Shown: in pieces, positions 52,625 to 59,928 of the stretch
Position numbering within the stretch: position 1 is the stretch's first letter
How the letters are laid out: every line of letters starts with the position of its first letter
Assembly (NCBI GenBank): GCA_035635475.1
Contig: DASQAZ010000134.1
Span: 1-64,000, forward strand
DNA length: 64,000 bases
Reading direction: 5' to 3'
DNA from: VBOC01 sp035635475
GTDB lineage: Bacteria; Bacteroidota; Ignavibacteria; UBA10030; SZUA-254
Notes under the pieces: generated by a model
What the model saw: only the letters and a program-made list of their open reading frames with translations
Told to the model about the DNA's origin: nothing
The model's database searches: none
Program-made: the position numbers and the translations under genes

Positions 52625-53803
52625 TCAGGGCCGGATGGTCTCTCTCAGGGTGAGCTTGCCGTCTTTAATGGCGAGAATGACCGCTGATTTGGAGGCGTTG
52701 CGGTTGGCGTCGATGGTGATCGTTCCGGTGACGCCGTCGAAGCCCTTCGTGGCGGCAATCGCATCCCGCAGCTTCGGCCCGTCCGTCGATCCGGCGCGCC
52801 GCATCGCGTCCATGAGGATCCTGACGGCGTCATAGCTCAAGGCCGCAATCGCGTCCGGAGTCTCGTTGTACTTCTCGTGAAACTTCTTCACGAAGTTCTG
52901 AACGACGTCGCGCGGGTCTGTCGTGCTGTAGTGGTTGGCATAGTACGTCCCTTCCATTGCCGTGCCGCCGATTTCCAGGAGCTTCGCTGAATCCCACCCG
53001 TCTCCGCCCATAAACGGCACACTGATGTTGAGCTCACGGCCCTGTTTCACGATGAGGGCCGCTTCGTTGTAGTAACCCGGCACCACGATGATCTCCGGAT
53101 TGGCGGCCTTAATAGCGGTGAGCTGAGCTTTGAAGTCGTTGTCCCCCTCACTGTACGCCTGCTCCACGACAATTTCCCCTCCCATTTGCCTAAAACTCTG
53201 GGCGAAATACTTTCCGAGGCCTACGCTGTATTCGTTTTTCACGTCCTTCAGGAGGGCGGCACGCTTAAGGTTTAATGTATTGTGGACAAACCGCGCAATC
53301 ACATCCCCCTGGAAATCGTCCGTGAAACAGACGCGAAAGATGTAGTCGCCGACTTGAGTGACTTTCGGATTTGTCGAGGAGGGGGTGATCATCGGGACTC
53401 CGTTCGACTGACAGATCGGAGCCGCGGCTAAGGTTCGGCCGGATGCGACCTCCCCGACGATCGCTTTCACACCGTCCCGCGTGATCAATTTCGTGACCAC
53501 GGTGGCCGCTTCTTCGGGCTTCGACTGCGTATCCTCGGTGAGGAGCTTGATCTGTTTCCCGAGAACGCCGCCGGAGCCATTCGTCTCCTCCATGACGAGC
53601 GTGGCGCCCTTGTGCGTGGATGTGCCAAACGTCGCGGCGGTGCCGGTGAGGGACGAATACTCCCCGATCGGTATCGCGCTATCACCTCCGCCTCCACCGC
53701 ATCCGGCAAGAAGCAATATCCCCCAGATTGCGACCAGAGGATGAGACCCGAGGCAGGCCCGAACGGCGCTTGAGAATGGGTTGACAGCTGATTTTTGGAG
53801 CAT
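52625..53803 (-). CDS. livK: Branched-chain amino-acid binding lipoprotein, LivK/LivJ-like
   Basis: A 392-residue periplasmic binding lipoprotein that captures the amino acid or a related substrate for the LivHMGF channel. The signal peptide ends in the lipobox LLAGC (cysteine followed by five glycines), and the mature part starts with IPIGEYSSLTG, typical of the periplasmic-binding family. ATG 53803 is 7 bases after AGGAG; a TTG one codon upstream is less likely. Ligand specificity within this family is broad and cannot be set from the sequence. Confidence 0.93.
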   Translation of the reverse strand: MLQKSAVNPFSSAVRACLGSHPLVAIWGILLLAGCGGGGGDSAIPIGEYSSLTGTAATFGTSTHKGATLVMEETNGSGGVLGKQIKLLTEDTQSKPEEAATVVTKLITRDGVKAIVGEVASGRTLAAAPICQSNGVPMITPSSTNPKVTQVGDYIFRVCFTDDFQGDVIARFVHNTLNLKRAALLKDVKNEYSVGLGKYFAQSFRQMGGEIVVEQAYSEGDNDFKAQLTAIKAANPEIIVVPGYYNEAALIVKQGRELNISVPFMGGDGWDSAKLLEIGGTAMEGTYYANHYSTTDPRDVVQNFVKKFHEKYNETPDAIAALSYDAVRILMDAMRRAGSTDGPKLRDAIAATKGFDGVTGTITIDANRNASKSAVILAIKDGKLTLRETIRP

Positions 53804-53860
53804 CAAAAATCTCCTGAGGAAGTCGAAGGTTTAATTGAAGACGGCCTGAATAATTCGCAG

Positions 53861-53888
53861 AGTATACAAAAAAAACCGTTTGAATCAA
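53861..53888 (-). promoter_or_regulatory. Putative promoter of the liv operon
   Basis: On the minus strand TTGATT (53888-53883), 16 bases, TATACT (53866-53861). The -35 lies within the loop of the upstream terminator hairpin. The leader of about 50 bases carries the AGGAG site. Confidence 0.55.
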
Positions 53889-53896
53889 AAAAACGG
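53868..53896 (-). terminator. Rho-independent terminator of bshA
   Basis: On the minus strand, CCGTTT (53896-53891) and AAACGG (53881-53876) pair around a 9-base loop, followed by eight T (53875-53868). It lies 55 bases after the bshA stop. The stem is short, so efficiency may be modest. Confidence 0.6.
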
Positions 53897-53951
53897 GGGC
53901 TGGTCCGCAAGGAGGGTGAGCCGGACACCCACCAGCAGAAAGAGGAGGAAG

Positions 53952-55091
53952 TCAGAACGCAAGAACAGGTTTTTCCGAAAGTACCTGCTGGTAATACTGC
54001 TCGTACTGATCGATAATCTTCTCCGCCCGGAATTCATCGACTGCGCGTTTTCGGCCGGCTGCAGAGAACGACTTATACTTTGTTTCGTTCGTGAGGAGAT
54101 CGATCGCGTACTTTGCCATCCGCTCGATATCACCGATCTCTGCGATGTAGCCGGTTTCGCCGTGGAGAATCAGTTCGGGCAGCCCCCCGACGCTCGATGC
54201 AATCACCGGCACCTCGCAGGACATCGCCTCGAGGGCGGAAAGCCCGAAGCTCTCCGACTGGCTCGGGATCAGGAACAGGTCCGAGGCGGAGAGCAGGGGA
54301 ACCAGTTCGATCTGTTTTCCTAGAAATAAAACGTCTTGGGTGAGATCGAGCTCCCTCACCAACCCCTCGCACGTTGAGCGATCCGGACCGTCACCGACAA
54401 GAAGAAGTTTCGCGGGCACTTTCCGCCGGACCAATTCGAAGATTCGAACGACGTCGGGGACCCGTTTCACCGCCCTGAAGTTGGAGACATGAATAAGAAT
54501 TTTCTCCCCACGCGGGGCGATTCCCTTCCTGATCTTCTCGGCATCGACCCGGCGATATTTCCCGGTGTCGACAAAATTCGGAATCACCTGAATGTCCTTG
54601 TTGACATGGTAGTTCGTGAGCGTCATTTCCTTGAGGAATCTCGATACTGCGGTTACCCCGTCGCTCTGTTCGATGCTGAACTTCATGACCGGCAAATAAC
54701 TTGGCTCCAGGCCGACAAGGGTGATATCCGTTCCATGAAGCGTTGTGACGATTTTTGGGCCTGCACTCCCCAGGATTTGTTTGGCCAGGTATGCGCTGAT
54801 CGCATGCGGTATCGCATAGTGCGCGTGCAGGATGTCCAAATGCTCGAATTTGGCGACTTCGACAATCTTGCTGGCGAGCGCCGGTGTGTACAGCGGAAAA
54901 TCAAAGAGGGGGTATGTGGAGATTTCGACCTCGTGGTAGACGATATTGCCCACGAACCCGTCGAGCCGGATCGGCATTGCATAGCTGATAAAATGGATCT
55001 TGTGGCCCCGCTCCGCCAATGCCTTGCCGAGCTCCGCCGCAACGACCCCGCTTCCCCCATATGTCGGATAACACGAGATGCCGATATTCAT
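53952..55091 (-). CDS. bshA: N-acetyl-alpha-D-glucosaminyl L-malate synthase BshA
   Basis: A 379-residue GT-B glycosyltransferase that joins UDP-GlcNAc and L-malate, the first step of bacillithiol synthesis. The opening NIGISCYPTYGGSGVVAAELG and the IVTTLHGTDITLVG segment are strongly BshA-like, and the C-terminal donor site has PSQSESFGLSALEAMSCEVPVIAS. BshB and BshC are not in the window. Bacillithiol is a known thiol of Bacteroidota and Firmicutes, which supports the taxonomic guess. Confidence 0.92.
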   Translation of the reverse strand: MNIGISCYPTYGGSGVVAAELGKALAERGHKIHFISYAMPIRLDGFVGNIVYHEVEISTYPLFDFPLYTPALASKIVEVAKFEHLDILHAHYAIPHAISAYLAKQILGSAGPKIVTTLHGTDITLVGLEPSYLPVMKFSIEQSDGVTAVSRFLKEMTLTNYHVNKDIQVIPNFVDTGKYRRVDAEKIRKGIAPRGEKILIHVSNFRAVKRVPDVVRIFELVRRKVPAKLLLVGDGPDRSTCEGLVRELDLTQDVLFLGKQIELVPLLSASDLFLIPSQSESFGLSALEAMSCEVPVIASSVGGLPELILHGETGYIAEIGDIERMAKYAIDLLTNETKYKSFSAAGRKRAVDEFRAEKIIDQYEQYYQQVLSEKPVLAF

Positions 55092-55128
55092 GATGCCTCA
55101 GGGGGAAGTTAACCAGAAATCGGGGCAA

Positions 55129-55173
55129 ATACAATTGTATCTGCGGTACCTGGGAGTTTTGCGAACTTCCCGG
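55129..55173. repeat. Palindrome and imperfect hairpin between bshA and the zinc-ribbon gene
   Basis: A perfect palindrome ATACAATTGTAT (55129-55140) is followed by an imperfect hairpin (55149-55173, CCTGGGA...TCCCGGG with one bulge). Both lie 38-80 bases upstream of bshA on the minus strand. They could be regulatory sites of bshA; I do not find a strong -35 box for bshA here. Confidence 0.35.
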
Positions 55174-55252
55174 GCGGTTTTGGTGTTTTGAATGAAAAGG
55201 TGAGAGAAATGGCCCAAAAAAGCAATGAAAAAAAATTAATTTGGGAACGGGA

Positions 55253-55280
55253 TTGTTTTTCCCGAAAAACTTATTATATT
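55253..55280 (+). promoter_or_regulatory. Putative promoter of the small zinc-ribbon gene
   Basis: TTGTTT (55253-55258), 16 bases, TATATT (55275-55280). The predicted leader to the GTG at 55349 is about 60 bases. Confidence 0.5.
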
Positions 55281-55348
55281 GTTAAAAGTGGCCTCTCAAA
55301 TCCTTGGAAATTAACAGTTTTTGAGCATATGAGAAAGGACTCGCGAAC

Positions 55349-55549
55349 GTGAAGCAGAAGGCAAAAGTCATCGGAATTGTGATTACAAGCTGCCCTTGTT
55401 GCGGAAATCCGATCAATTTCGATCGTCAGATAACCAAAGTTTGTGCATACTGTGAAGAGGTGGTCCACATCGACCTTGATAAAGTCGAGGTAAGCTTACG
55501 TGGACCGTCAACCGCCGAAAACAAGCGGGTGAGAATCAGTATGAACTGA
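55349..55549 (+). CDS. Small zinc-ribbon-like protein
   Basis: A 66-residue protein starting at GTG. Cys15, Cys17 and Cys18 in SCPCCG and Cys32 and Cys35 in CAYC form a likely four-cysteine zinc knuckle. No family recognised. It is flanked by its own promoter and a strong terminator, so it is a genuine single-gene transcription unit; the ATG at 55330 opens a frame that ends at once and is not used. Confidence 0.7.
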   Translation: MKQKAKVIGIVITSCPCCGNPINFDRQITKVCAYCEEVVHIDLDKVEVSLRGPSTAENKRVRISMN

Positions 55550-55609
55550 GTTCCCGGCGCGTCCGGGACTTGGTCTTTCGAACCACGAAAGTCAGTTTTC
55601 CATAGATAC

Positions 55610-55638
55610 AAAGATTCCGTGTAGCGGAATCTTTTTTT
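55610..55638 (+). terminator. Strong rho-independent terminator of the zinc-ribbon gene
   Basis: A perfect 10-base stem (55610-55619 with 55625-55634), a 5-base loop TGTAG and a run of seven T to 55638. It ends 61 bases after the stop codon of the zinc-ribbon gene and immediately before the suf operon control region. Confidence 0.9.
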
Positions 55639-55644
55639 GACCCG

Positions 55645-55669
55645 AAAGTGGACTATAATGGTCGGGTTT
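55645..55669 (+). promoter_or_regulatory. IscR type 1-like operator over the -10 box of the suf operon
   Basis: The core GACTATAATGGTC (55651-55663) and its flanks match the IscR type 1 consensus, as I remember it, at 21 of 25 positions by hand count. It covers the -10 box TATAAT (55654-55659). A good -35 at the right distance is absent (the T-run of the terminator occupies it), so the promoter may depend on the -10 alone or on an activator. GAGG at 55671 is the ribosome binding site of the regulator gene. Confidence 0.6.
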
Positions 55670-55685
55670 AGAGGATCAAGCGACG

Positions 55686-56093
55686 ATGTTTCAGTTATCG
55701 AAAAAAGTTGAATACGGCCTAATCGCCATCCGGCACATGGCGGCAGGCGGTCCCGGGCAGATTCATACTGCCAAGGAAATCGCGGACCGATACCATATCC
55801 CGTATGAGCTTCTTGCGAAGGTCATGCAGAAGCTTGCCAAGAAGGGGTGCATCGTTTCGTATCAGGGAGTTCACGGGGGCTATATTCTTGCCCGCAATCC
55901 GGCCGAGCTTAAGGTGGCGGCGATTATCAACGCCATCGAAGGGAAACCCAACGTGACCATCATCCAGTGCGAGGCCGAGAGCCCCGAAAACTGTATCATC
56001 CACGACACGTGCACAATCAAGAACCCCCTTGTGAAGCTGCAGCTCAACATCAACAGAGTCTTCGAGGATCTTTCCATCGGCGAGATGGTGTGA
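55686..56093 (+). CDS. Rrf2-family transcriptional regulator, IscR-like
   Basis: A 135-residue Rrf2 regulator with an N-terminal winged helix (VEYGLIAIRHMA, then IPYELLAKVMQKLAKKG) and three cysteines, Cys95, Cys103 and Cys109 (C-x7-C-x5-C), that can hold an iron-sulfur cluster. Spacing differs slightly from E. coli IscR (C-x5-C-x5-C). As the first gene of the suf operon it most likely represses it when clusters are plentiful. The stop overlaps the iscS start (TGATG). Confidence 0.93.
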   Translation: MFQLSKKVEYGLIAIRHMAAGGPGQIHTAKEIADRYHIPYELLAKVMQKLAKKGCIVSYQGVHGGYILARNPAELKVAAIINAIEGKPNVTIIQCEAESPENCIIHDTCTIKNPLVKLQLNINRVFEDLSIGEMV

Positions 56094-57307
56094 TGAGACT
56101 CCCCATCTATATGGACTATCAGGCGACGACGCCCGTCGATCCGCGCGTGGTCGAATCGATGCTGCCGTATTTCACGGAGAATTTCGGCAATCCCGCGAGC
56201 CGTCAGCACCGCTTCGGCTGGGTTACAGAAGAAGCGGTCGAATCGGCGCGCGCAGCCATCGCGCGATCTCTCGGAGCAGAGGCGAGGGAAATTATCTTTA
56301 CGAGCGGCGCGACGGAGTCGAATAATCTGGCGCTGAAGGGAGCGGGCGAGGCTTTACGACAAAAAGGGAACCATATTATTACGGTTCAGACCGAGCATCG
56401 CTCGGTCCTCGATCCGGCCCGCAAGCTTGAAAAGCTTGGATTTCAGGTGACCTTTCTGCAGGTCGACGAGCAAGGAATTCTCGATCTCGACCAGCTCCGC
56501 GCGGCGCTTACGCCGAAGACCATTCTCGTGTCTGCCATGTTTGCGAACAACGAGATCGGGACGATCCAGGATATTCGATCGATCGGAACGATCTGCCGGG
56601 ATCGCGGCATATTTTTCCATACCGACGCGACACAGGCGGCCGGGAAGCTTTCGATCGACGTTCAGGAGTTGAAGATCGATCTTCTTTCCTGCTCCGCCCA
56701 CAAGATGTACGGCCCGAAAGGGATTGGCGTACTCTACGTCAGGAGTTCAAATCCCCGCGTGAAGCTAGCGCCTCAGATGGATGGGGGCGGTCATGAGAGG
56801 GGGATCCGGTCGGGCACGCTCAACGTTCCCGGCATCGTCGGATTCGCAAAGGCCATGGAGCTCAGCATCCTTTCGATGCGCGAGGAATCGAAACGATTGA
56901 CGGTCTTGCGGGACAAGATGCTCGGCGCGGTTACCACTCAACTCGATGACGTATGCCTGAACGGGCATCCGACGAACCGGCTCCCGAATAACCTGAACAT
57001 CAGTTTCCTCGGCGTCGAGGACAATGCGCTCATGATGAGCATGAAGGATGTCGCTGTATCGACCGGTTCAGCCTGCAGCACCGCCGACCCGGAGCCATCC
57101 CATGTTCTGAAGGCGCTGCGCCTCCGGCCGGAACGGCTCCATTCTGCCATTCGCTTCTCGCTCGGGCGATTCACAACCGAGGAGGAGGCCGATTATGTCC
57201 TTGCGCGCATCGTGGAGTCGGTGAAGACGCTGAGGAAGCGTATGCCGGCTTCCCGGTCATCCCGATCCCGCGTGCGGGATGAAGCTACCATCGGAAGGGC
57301 GATATGA
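56093..57307 (+). CDS. iscS: Cysteine desulfurase, IscS/NifS class
   Basis: A 404-residue PLP enzyme that takes sulfur from cysteine as a persulfide. It opens IYMDYQATTPVDPRV, has Lys204 as Schiff-base lysine in SAHKMYGP and the persulfide cysteine Cys328 in TGSACSTADPEPSHVL, the class I (IscS/NifS) loop. ATG 56093 is used; the longer open frame runs inside the regulator. It overlaps the 101-residue gene by 4 bases. A class II enzyme (sufS) lies further down in the same operon. Confidence 0.95.
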   Translation: MRLPIYMDYQATTPVDPRVVESMLPYFTENFGNPASRQHRFGWVTEEAVESARAAIARSLGAEAREIIFTSGATESNNLALKGAGEALRQKGNHIITVQTEHRSVLDPARKLEKLGFQVTFLQVDEQGILDLDQLRAALTPKTILVSAMFANNEIGTIQDIRSIGTICRDRGIFFHTDATQAAGKLSIDVQELKIDLLSCSAHKMYGPKGIGVLYVRSSNPRVKLAPQMDGGGHERGIRSGTLNVPGIVGFAKAMELSILSMREESKRLTVLRDKMLGAVTTQLDDVCLNGHPTNRLPNNLNISFLGVEDNALMMSMKDVAVSTGSACSTADPEPSHVLKALRLRPERLHSAIRFSLGRFTTEEEADYVLARIVESVKTLRKRMPASRSSRSRVRDEATIGRAI

Positions 57308-57609
57308 AAGAGGCCGATATTATTCTTGCGAATCAATCGGAGTTCATGAAATACCTGAAGTCGAAATTCGCGATGATTCACATGTCGAACTTTTTTTTCC
57401 GGGATTTTCATTACGGGGTGATGTCGTACCTCGCCCAGAAGGGGATCAAACTCAAGTACTACGACGCCGAAAAAATCGCCCGGGAAGTGGGAGCCGAGCT
57501 CGAACGAAAAGGGATCTTTAAGAAAATGGATCATCAATCGTGGCTCCTCAACTACCCGGAATTTGCTCTGCCGCGCACCGAGAAAAAAGCCGCAGTGCCG
57601 GCATCATGA
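57304..57609 (+). CDS. Unnamed 101-residue protein of the suf operon
   Basis: A 101-residue protein that overlaps iscS (ATGA) and precedes sufB by 10 bases. It has no cysteine and no recognisable domain. Notable parts are IHMSNFFFRDFHYGVMSYL and KKMDHQSWLLNYPEF, both rich in aromatic residues, separated by a helix-like KLKYYDAEKIAREVGAEL. The tight packing between iscS and sufB argues for a role with iron-sulfur assembly or with one of the desulfurases, but this is inference from position. Confidence 0.75.
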   Translation: MKEADIILANQSEFMKYLKSKFAMIHMSNFFFRDFHYGVMSYLAQKGIKLKYYDAEKIAREVGAELERKGIFKKMDHQSWLLNYPEFALPRTEKKAAVPAS

Positions 57610-57619
57610 TTTGGAATAA

Positions 57620-59098
57620 ATGATGGAAACGAAACCGAATATACCGAATAGCCCAAGCAGCATCGAAACTCTCGCGACAGGCGAGTATAAGTACGGCTTT
57701 GAAACGGCCGTGGAGTACGACTCCGTCCGTAAGGGGCTCAACGAGGATATTATCCGCGAGCTCTGGGAAAAGAAGGGGGAGCCGGAGTGGATGCTGGAGT
57801 ACCGGCTGAAGGCCTACCGCCACTGGTCGAAATTGGAGAAAGCACAGGCCGAACCCAAATGGGCGAATATTAAGTATGGCCCGATCGACTATAATGAGAT
57901 ATGCTATTACTCCGCCCCAAAGAAGATGCCGAAGCTGGAGAGCCTCGACCAGATCGATCCCGAGGTGAGGCGAACATTCGAGCGGCTGGGAATTCCTCTC
58001 GAAGAACAAAAGCTTCTTTCCGGAGTTGCGGTCGACGCGGTGTTCGACAGCGTTTCAGTTGCCACGACGTTTCGCGAGAAGCTGGCGGATCTCGGCATCA
58101 TCTTCTGCTCGATGACCGATGCCATAAGGGAGCACCCCGATCTTGTTCGAAATTACCTCGGGTCGGTGGTCCCTCATACCGACAATTTCTTCGCATCGCT
58201 CAACGCCGCGGTGTTCACCGACGGGTCATTCGCGTACATTCCGAAGGGCGTGCGCTGTCCGATGGAGCTGTCGACCTATTTCCGCATCAATGCGCGTAAT
58301 ACGGGCCAGTTCGAGCGAACGCTGATCATTGCCGATGAAGGCGCATCCGTAAGCTATCTGGAGGGTTGCACCGCCCCCATGCGCGACGAGAATCAATTGC
58401 ACGCCGCCGTCGTCGAGCTGATTGCGCACGATCGTGCCACGATCAAGTACTCAACGATTCAGAATTGGTACCCCGGCGACAAGGACGGCAAGGGCGGGAT
58501 CTACAATTTTGTGACCAAGCGCGGAAAGTGCGCGGGGAAGGGCTCGAAAATCACCTGGACACAGGTTGAGACGGGAGCGGCGATCACGTGGAAATACCCG
58601 AGCTGCATCCTTCAGGGTGACGATTCGGTCGGCGAGTTCTATTCGGTCGCCGTGGTCAATAATCATCAGCAGGCCGACACGGGTACGAAAATGATCCACC
58701 TCGGAAAGAACACCCGAAGCACGATCGTATCGAAGGGAATCTCCGCCGGAGTCGCCCAAAATTCCTATCGCGGACTTGTACGAATTGCAAAACAGGCGAC
58801 CGGTGCGCGGAATTTTTCGCAATGCGACTCGCTTTTGATCGGCGACCGGTGCGGCGCTCATACGTTTCCGTATATGGAGGTCAAGAACACATCGTCGAGA
58901 ATCGAGCACGAAGCGTCGACCTCGAAAATCGGCGAAGATCAGATTTTCTACTGCAAACAACGCGGACTTTCCACGGAGGATGCCGTCAACATGATCGTCA
59001 ACGGATTCTGCAAGGAAGTGTTCCGCGAGCTTCCGATGGAATTCGCTGTTGAGGCACAGAAGCTCCTGGGCATCAGTCTTGAGGGGAGCGTCGGATGA
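57620..59098 (+). CDS. sufB: Fe-S cluster assembly scaffold SufB
   Basis: A 492-residue scaffold subunit of the SufBC2D complex. The central FVYIPKG-like region here reads FAYIPKGVRCPMELSTYFRIN, followed by YLEGCTAP, EGKGSK-type segments and the C-terminal NFSQCDSLLIGDRCGAHTFP and RIEHEASTSKI, all typical of SufB. ATG 57620 starts after a 10-base gap. Ends overlapping sufC (ATGA). Confidence 0.97.
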   Translation: MMETKPNIPNSPSSIETLATGEYKYGFETAVEYDSVRKGLNEDIIRELWEKKGEPEWMLEYRLKAYRHWSKLEKAQAEPKWANIKYGPIDYNEICYYSAPKKMPKLESLDQIDPEVRRTFERLGIPLEEQKLLSGVAVDAVFDSVSVATTFREKLADLGIIFCSMTDAIREHPDLVRNYLGSVVPHTDNFFASLNAAVFTDGSFAYIPKGVRCPMELSTYFRINARNTGQFERTLIIADEGASVSYLEGCTAPMRDENQLHAAVVELIAHDRATIKYSTIQNWYPGDKDGKGGIYNFVTKRGKCAGKGSKITWTQVETGAAITWKYPSCILQGDDSVGEFYSVAVVNNHQQADTGTKMIHLGKNTRSTIVSKGISAGVAQNSYRGLVRIAKQATGARNFSQCDSLLIGDRCGAHTFPYMEVKNTSSRIEHEASTSKIGEDQIFYCKQRGLSTEDAVNMIVNGFCKEVFRELPMEFAVEAQKLLGISLEGSVG

Positions 59099-59925
59099 GC
59101 GGGCAAAATACCAAACCACAGATAATTCCCCAGATAATTTCACAGCGAAAACGGACCATGCTCGAAGTAAAGAATCTCCATGCCGGCATCGAGGGAAATG
59201 AGATCCTGCGCGGCGTCGACCTGAAGGTAGCGATCGGCGAGGTGCATGCCATCATGGGCCCAAACGGTTCCGGAAAGAGCACGCTGGCCCAGGTGCTGGC
59301 AGGCCGGGAGTCTTACCTCGTTACGGCGGGGAATGTCTCATACGAGGGAAGAGACCTTCTGGCGATGAAGCCCGAGGACCGGGCCCGCGAGGGAGTCTTC
59401 ATGGCCTTCCAATACCCTGTCGAAATTCCCGGCGTCAGCAATACATATTTCCTGAAGGCCGCCCTGAACGCCGTCAGAAAATACAGGGGGATGGAAGAAC
59501 TCGATGCGATGGATTTTCTCAAATTGGTAAAGGAAAAAGCGAAGTTTGTCGATCTCGACGAATCACTGCTGAGCCGCCCGGTGAATCAGGGATTCTCCGG
59601 TGGAGAGAAGAAGCGGAATGAAATATTTCAGATGGCGGTGATGGAGCCGAGGCTGGCGATCCTGGATGAGACAGATTCAGGACTCGATATCGACGCCCTA
59701 CGGTCCGTCGCCGACGGCATCAACAAGCTCAGGAGCAGTGAAAACGCCACGATTATCGTGACCCACTATCAGCGACTGCTCGACTATATTATTCCTGATT
59801 TCGTCCATGTGCTGATCGACGGCCGCATTGTGAAATCGGGCGGCAAAGAGCTGGCTCTCGAACTCGAGGAGAAGGGGTACGACTGGGTGAAGGACATTGC
59901 TGATAAAATTGAGATGAGCACCTGA
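59095..59925 (+). CDS. sufC: Fe-S cluster assembly ATPase SufC
   Basis: A 276-residue ABC-type ATPase of the SufBCD complex. Walker A GPNGSGKST, signature FSGGEKKRNE and Walker B LAILDETDSGLD are complete. ATG 59095 overlaps the sufB stop (ATGA); ATG 59158 is a possible alternative that would match the usual MLEVKNL opening and remove a 21-residue extension. Confidence 0.95.
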   Translation: MSGQNTKPQIIPQIISQRKRTMLEVKNLHAGIEGNEILRGVDLKVAIGEVHAIMGPNGSGKSTLAQVLAGRESYLVTAGNVSYEGRDLLAMKPEDRAREGVFMAFQYPVEIPGVSNTYFLKAALNAVRKYRGMEELDAMDFLKLVKEKAKFVDLDESLLSRPVNQGFSGGEKKRNEIFQMAVMEPRLAILDETDSGLDIDALRSVADGINKLRSSENATIIVTHYQRLLDYIIPDFVHVLIDGRIVKSGGKELALELEEKGYDWVKDIADKIEMST

Positions 59926-59928
59926 ACT

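Noticed and set aside
55637..55659. TTGACC and TATAAT as a normal promoter for the suf operon
   Set aside because: The spacer is only 11 bases, too short for a sigma-70 type promoter. The -10 is kept, the -35 is not.
56740..56765. tRNA-like T-arm sequence (GTTCAAATCCCCGC)
   Set aside because: It lies within the iscS coding frame, with no matching acceptor stem or anticodon arm around it.
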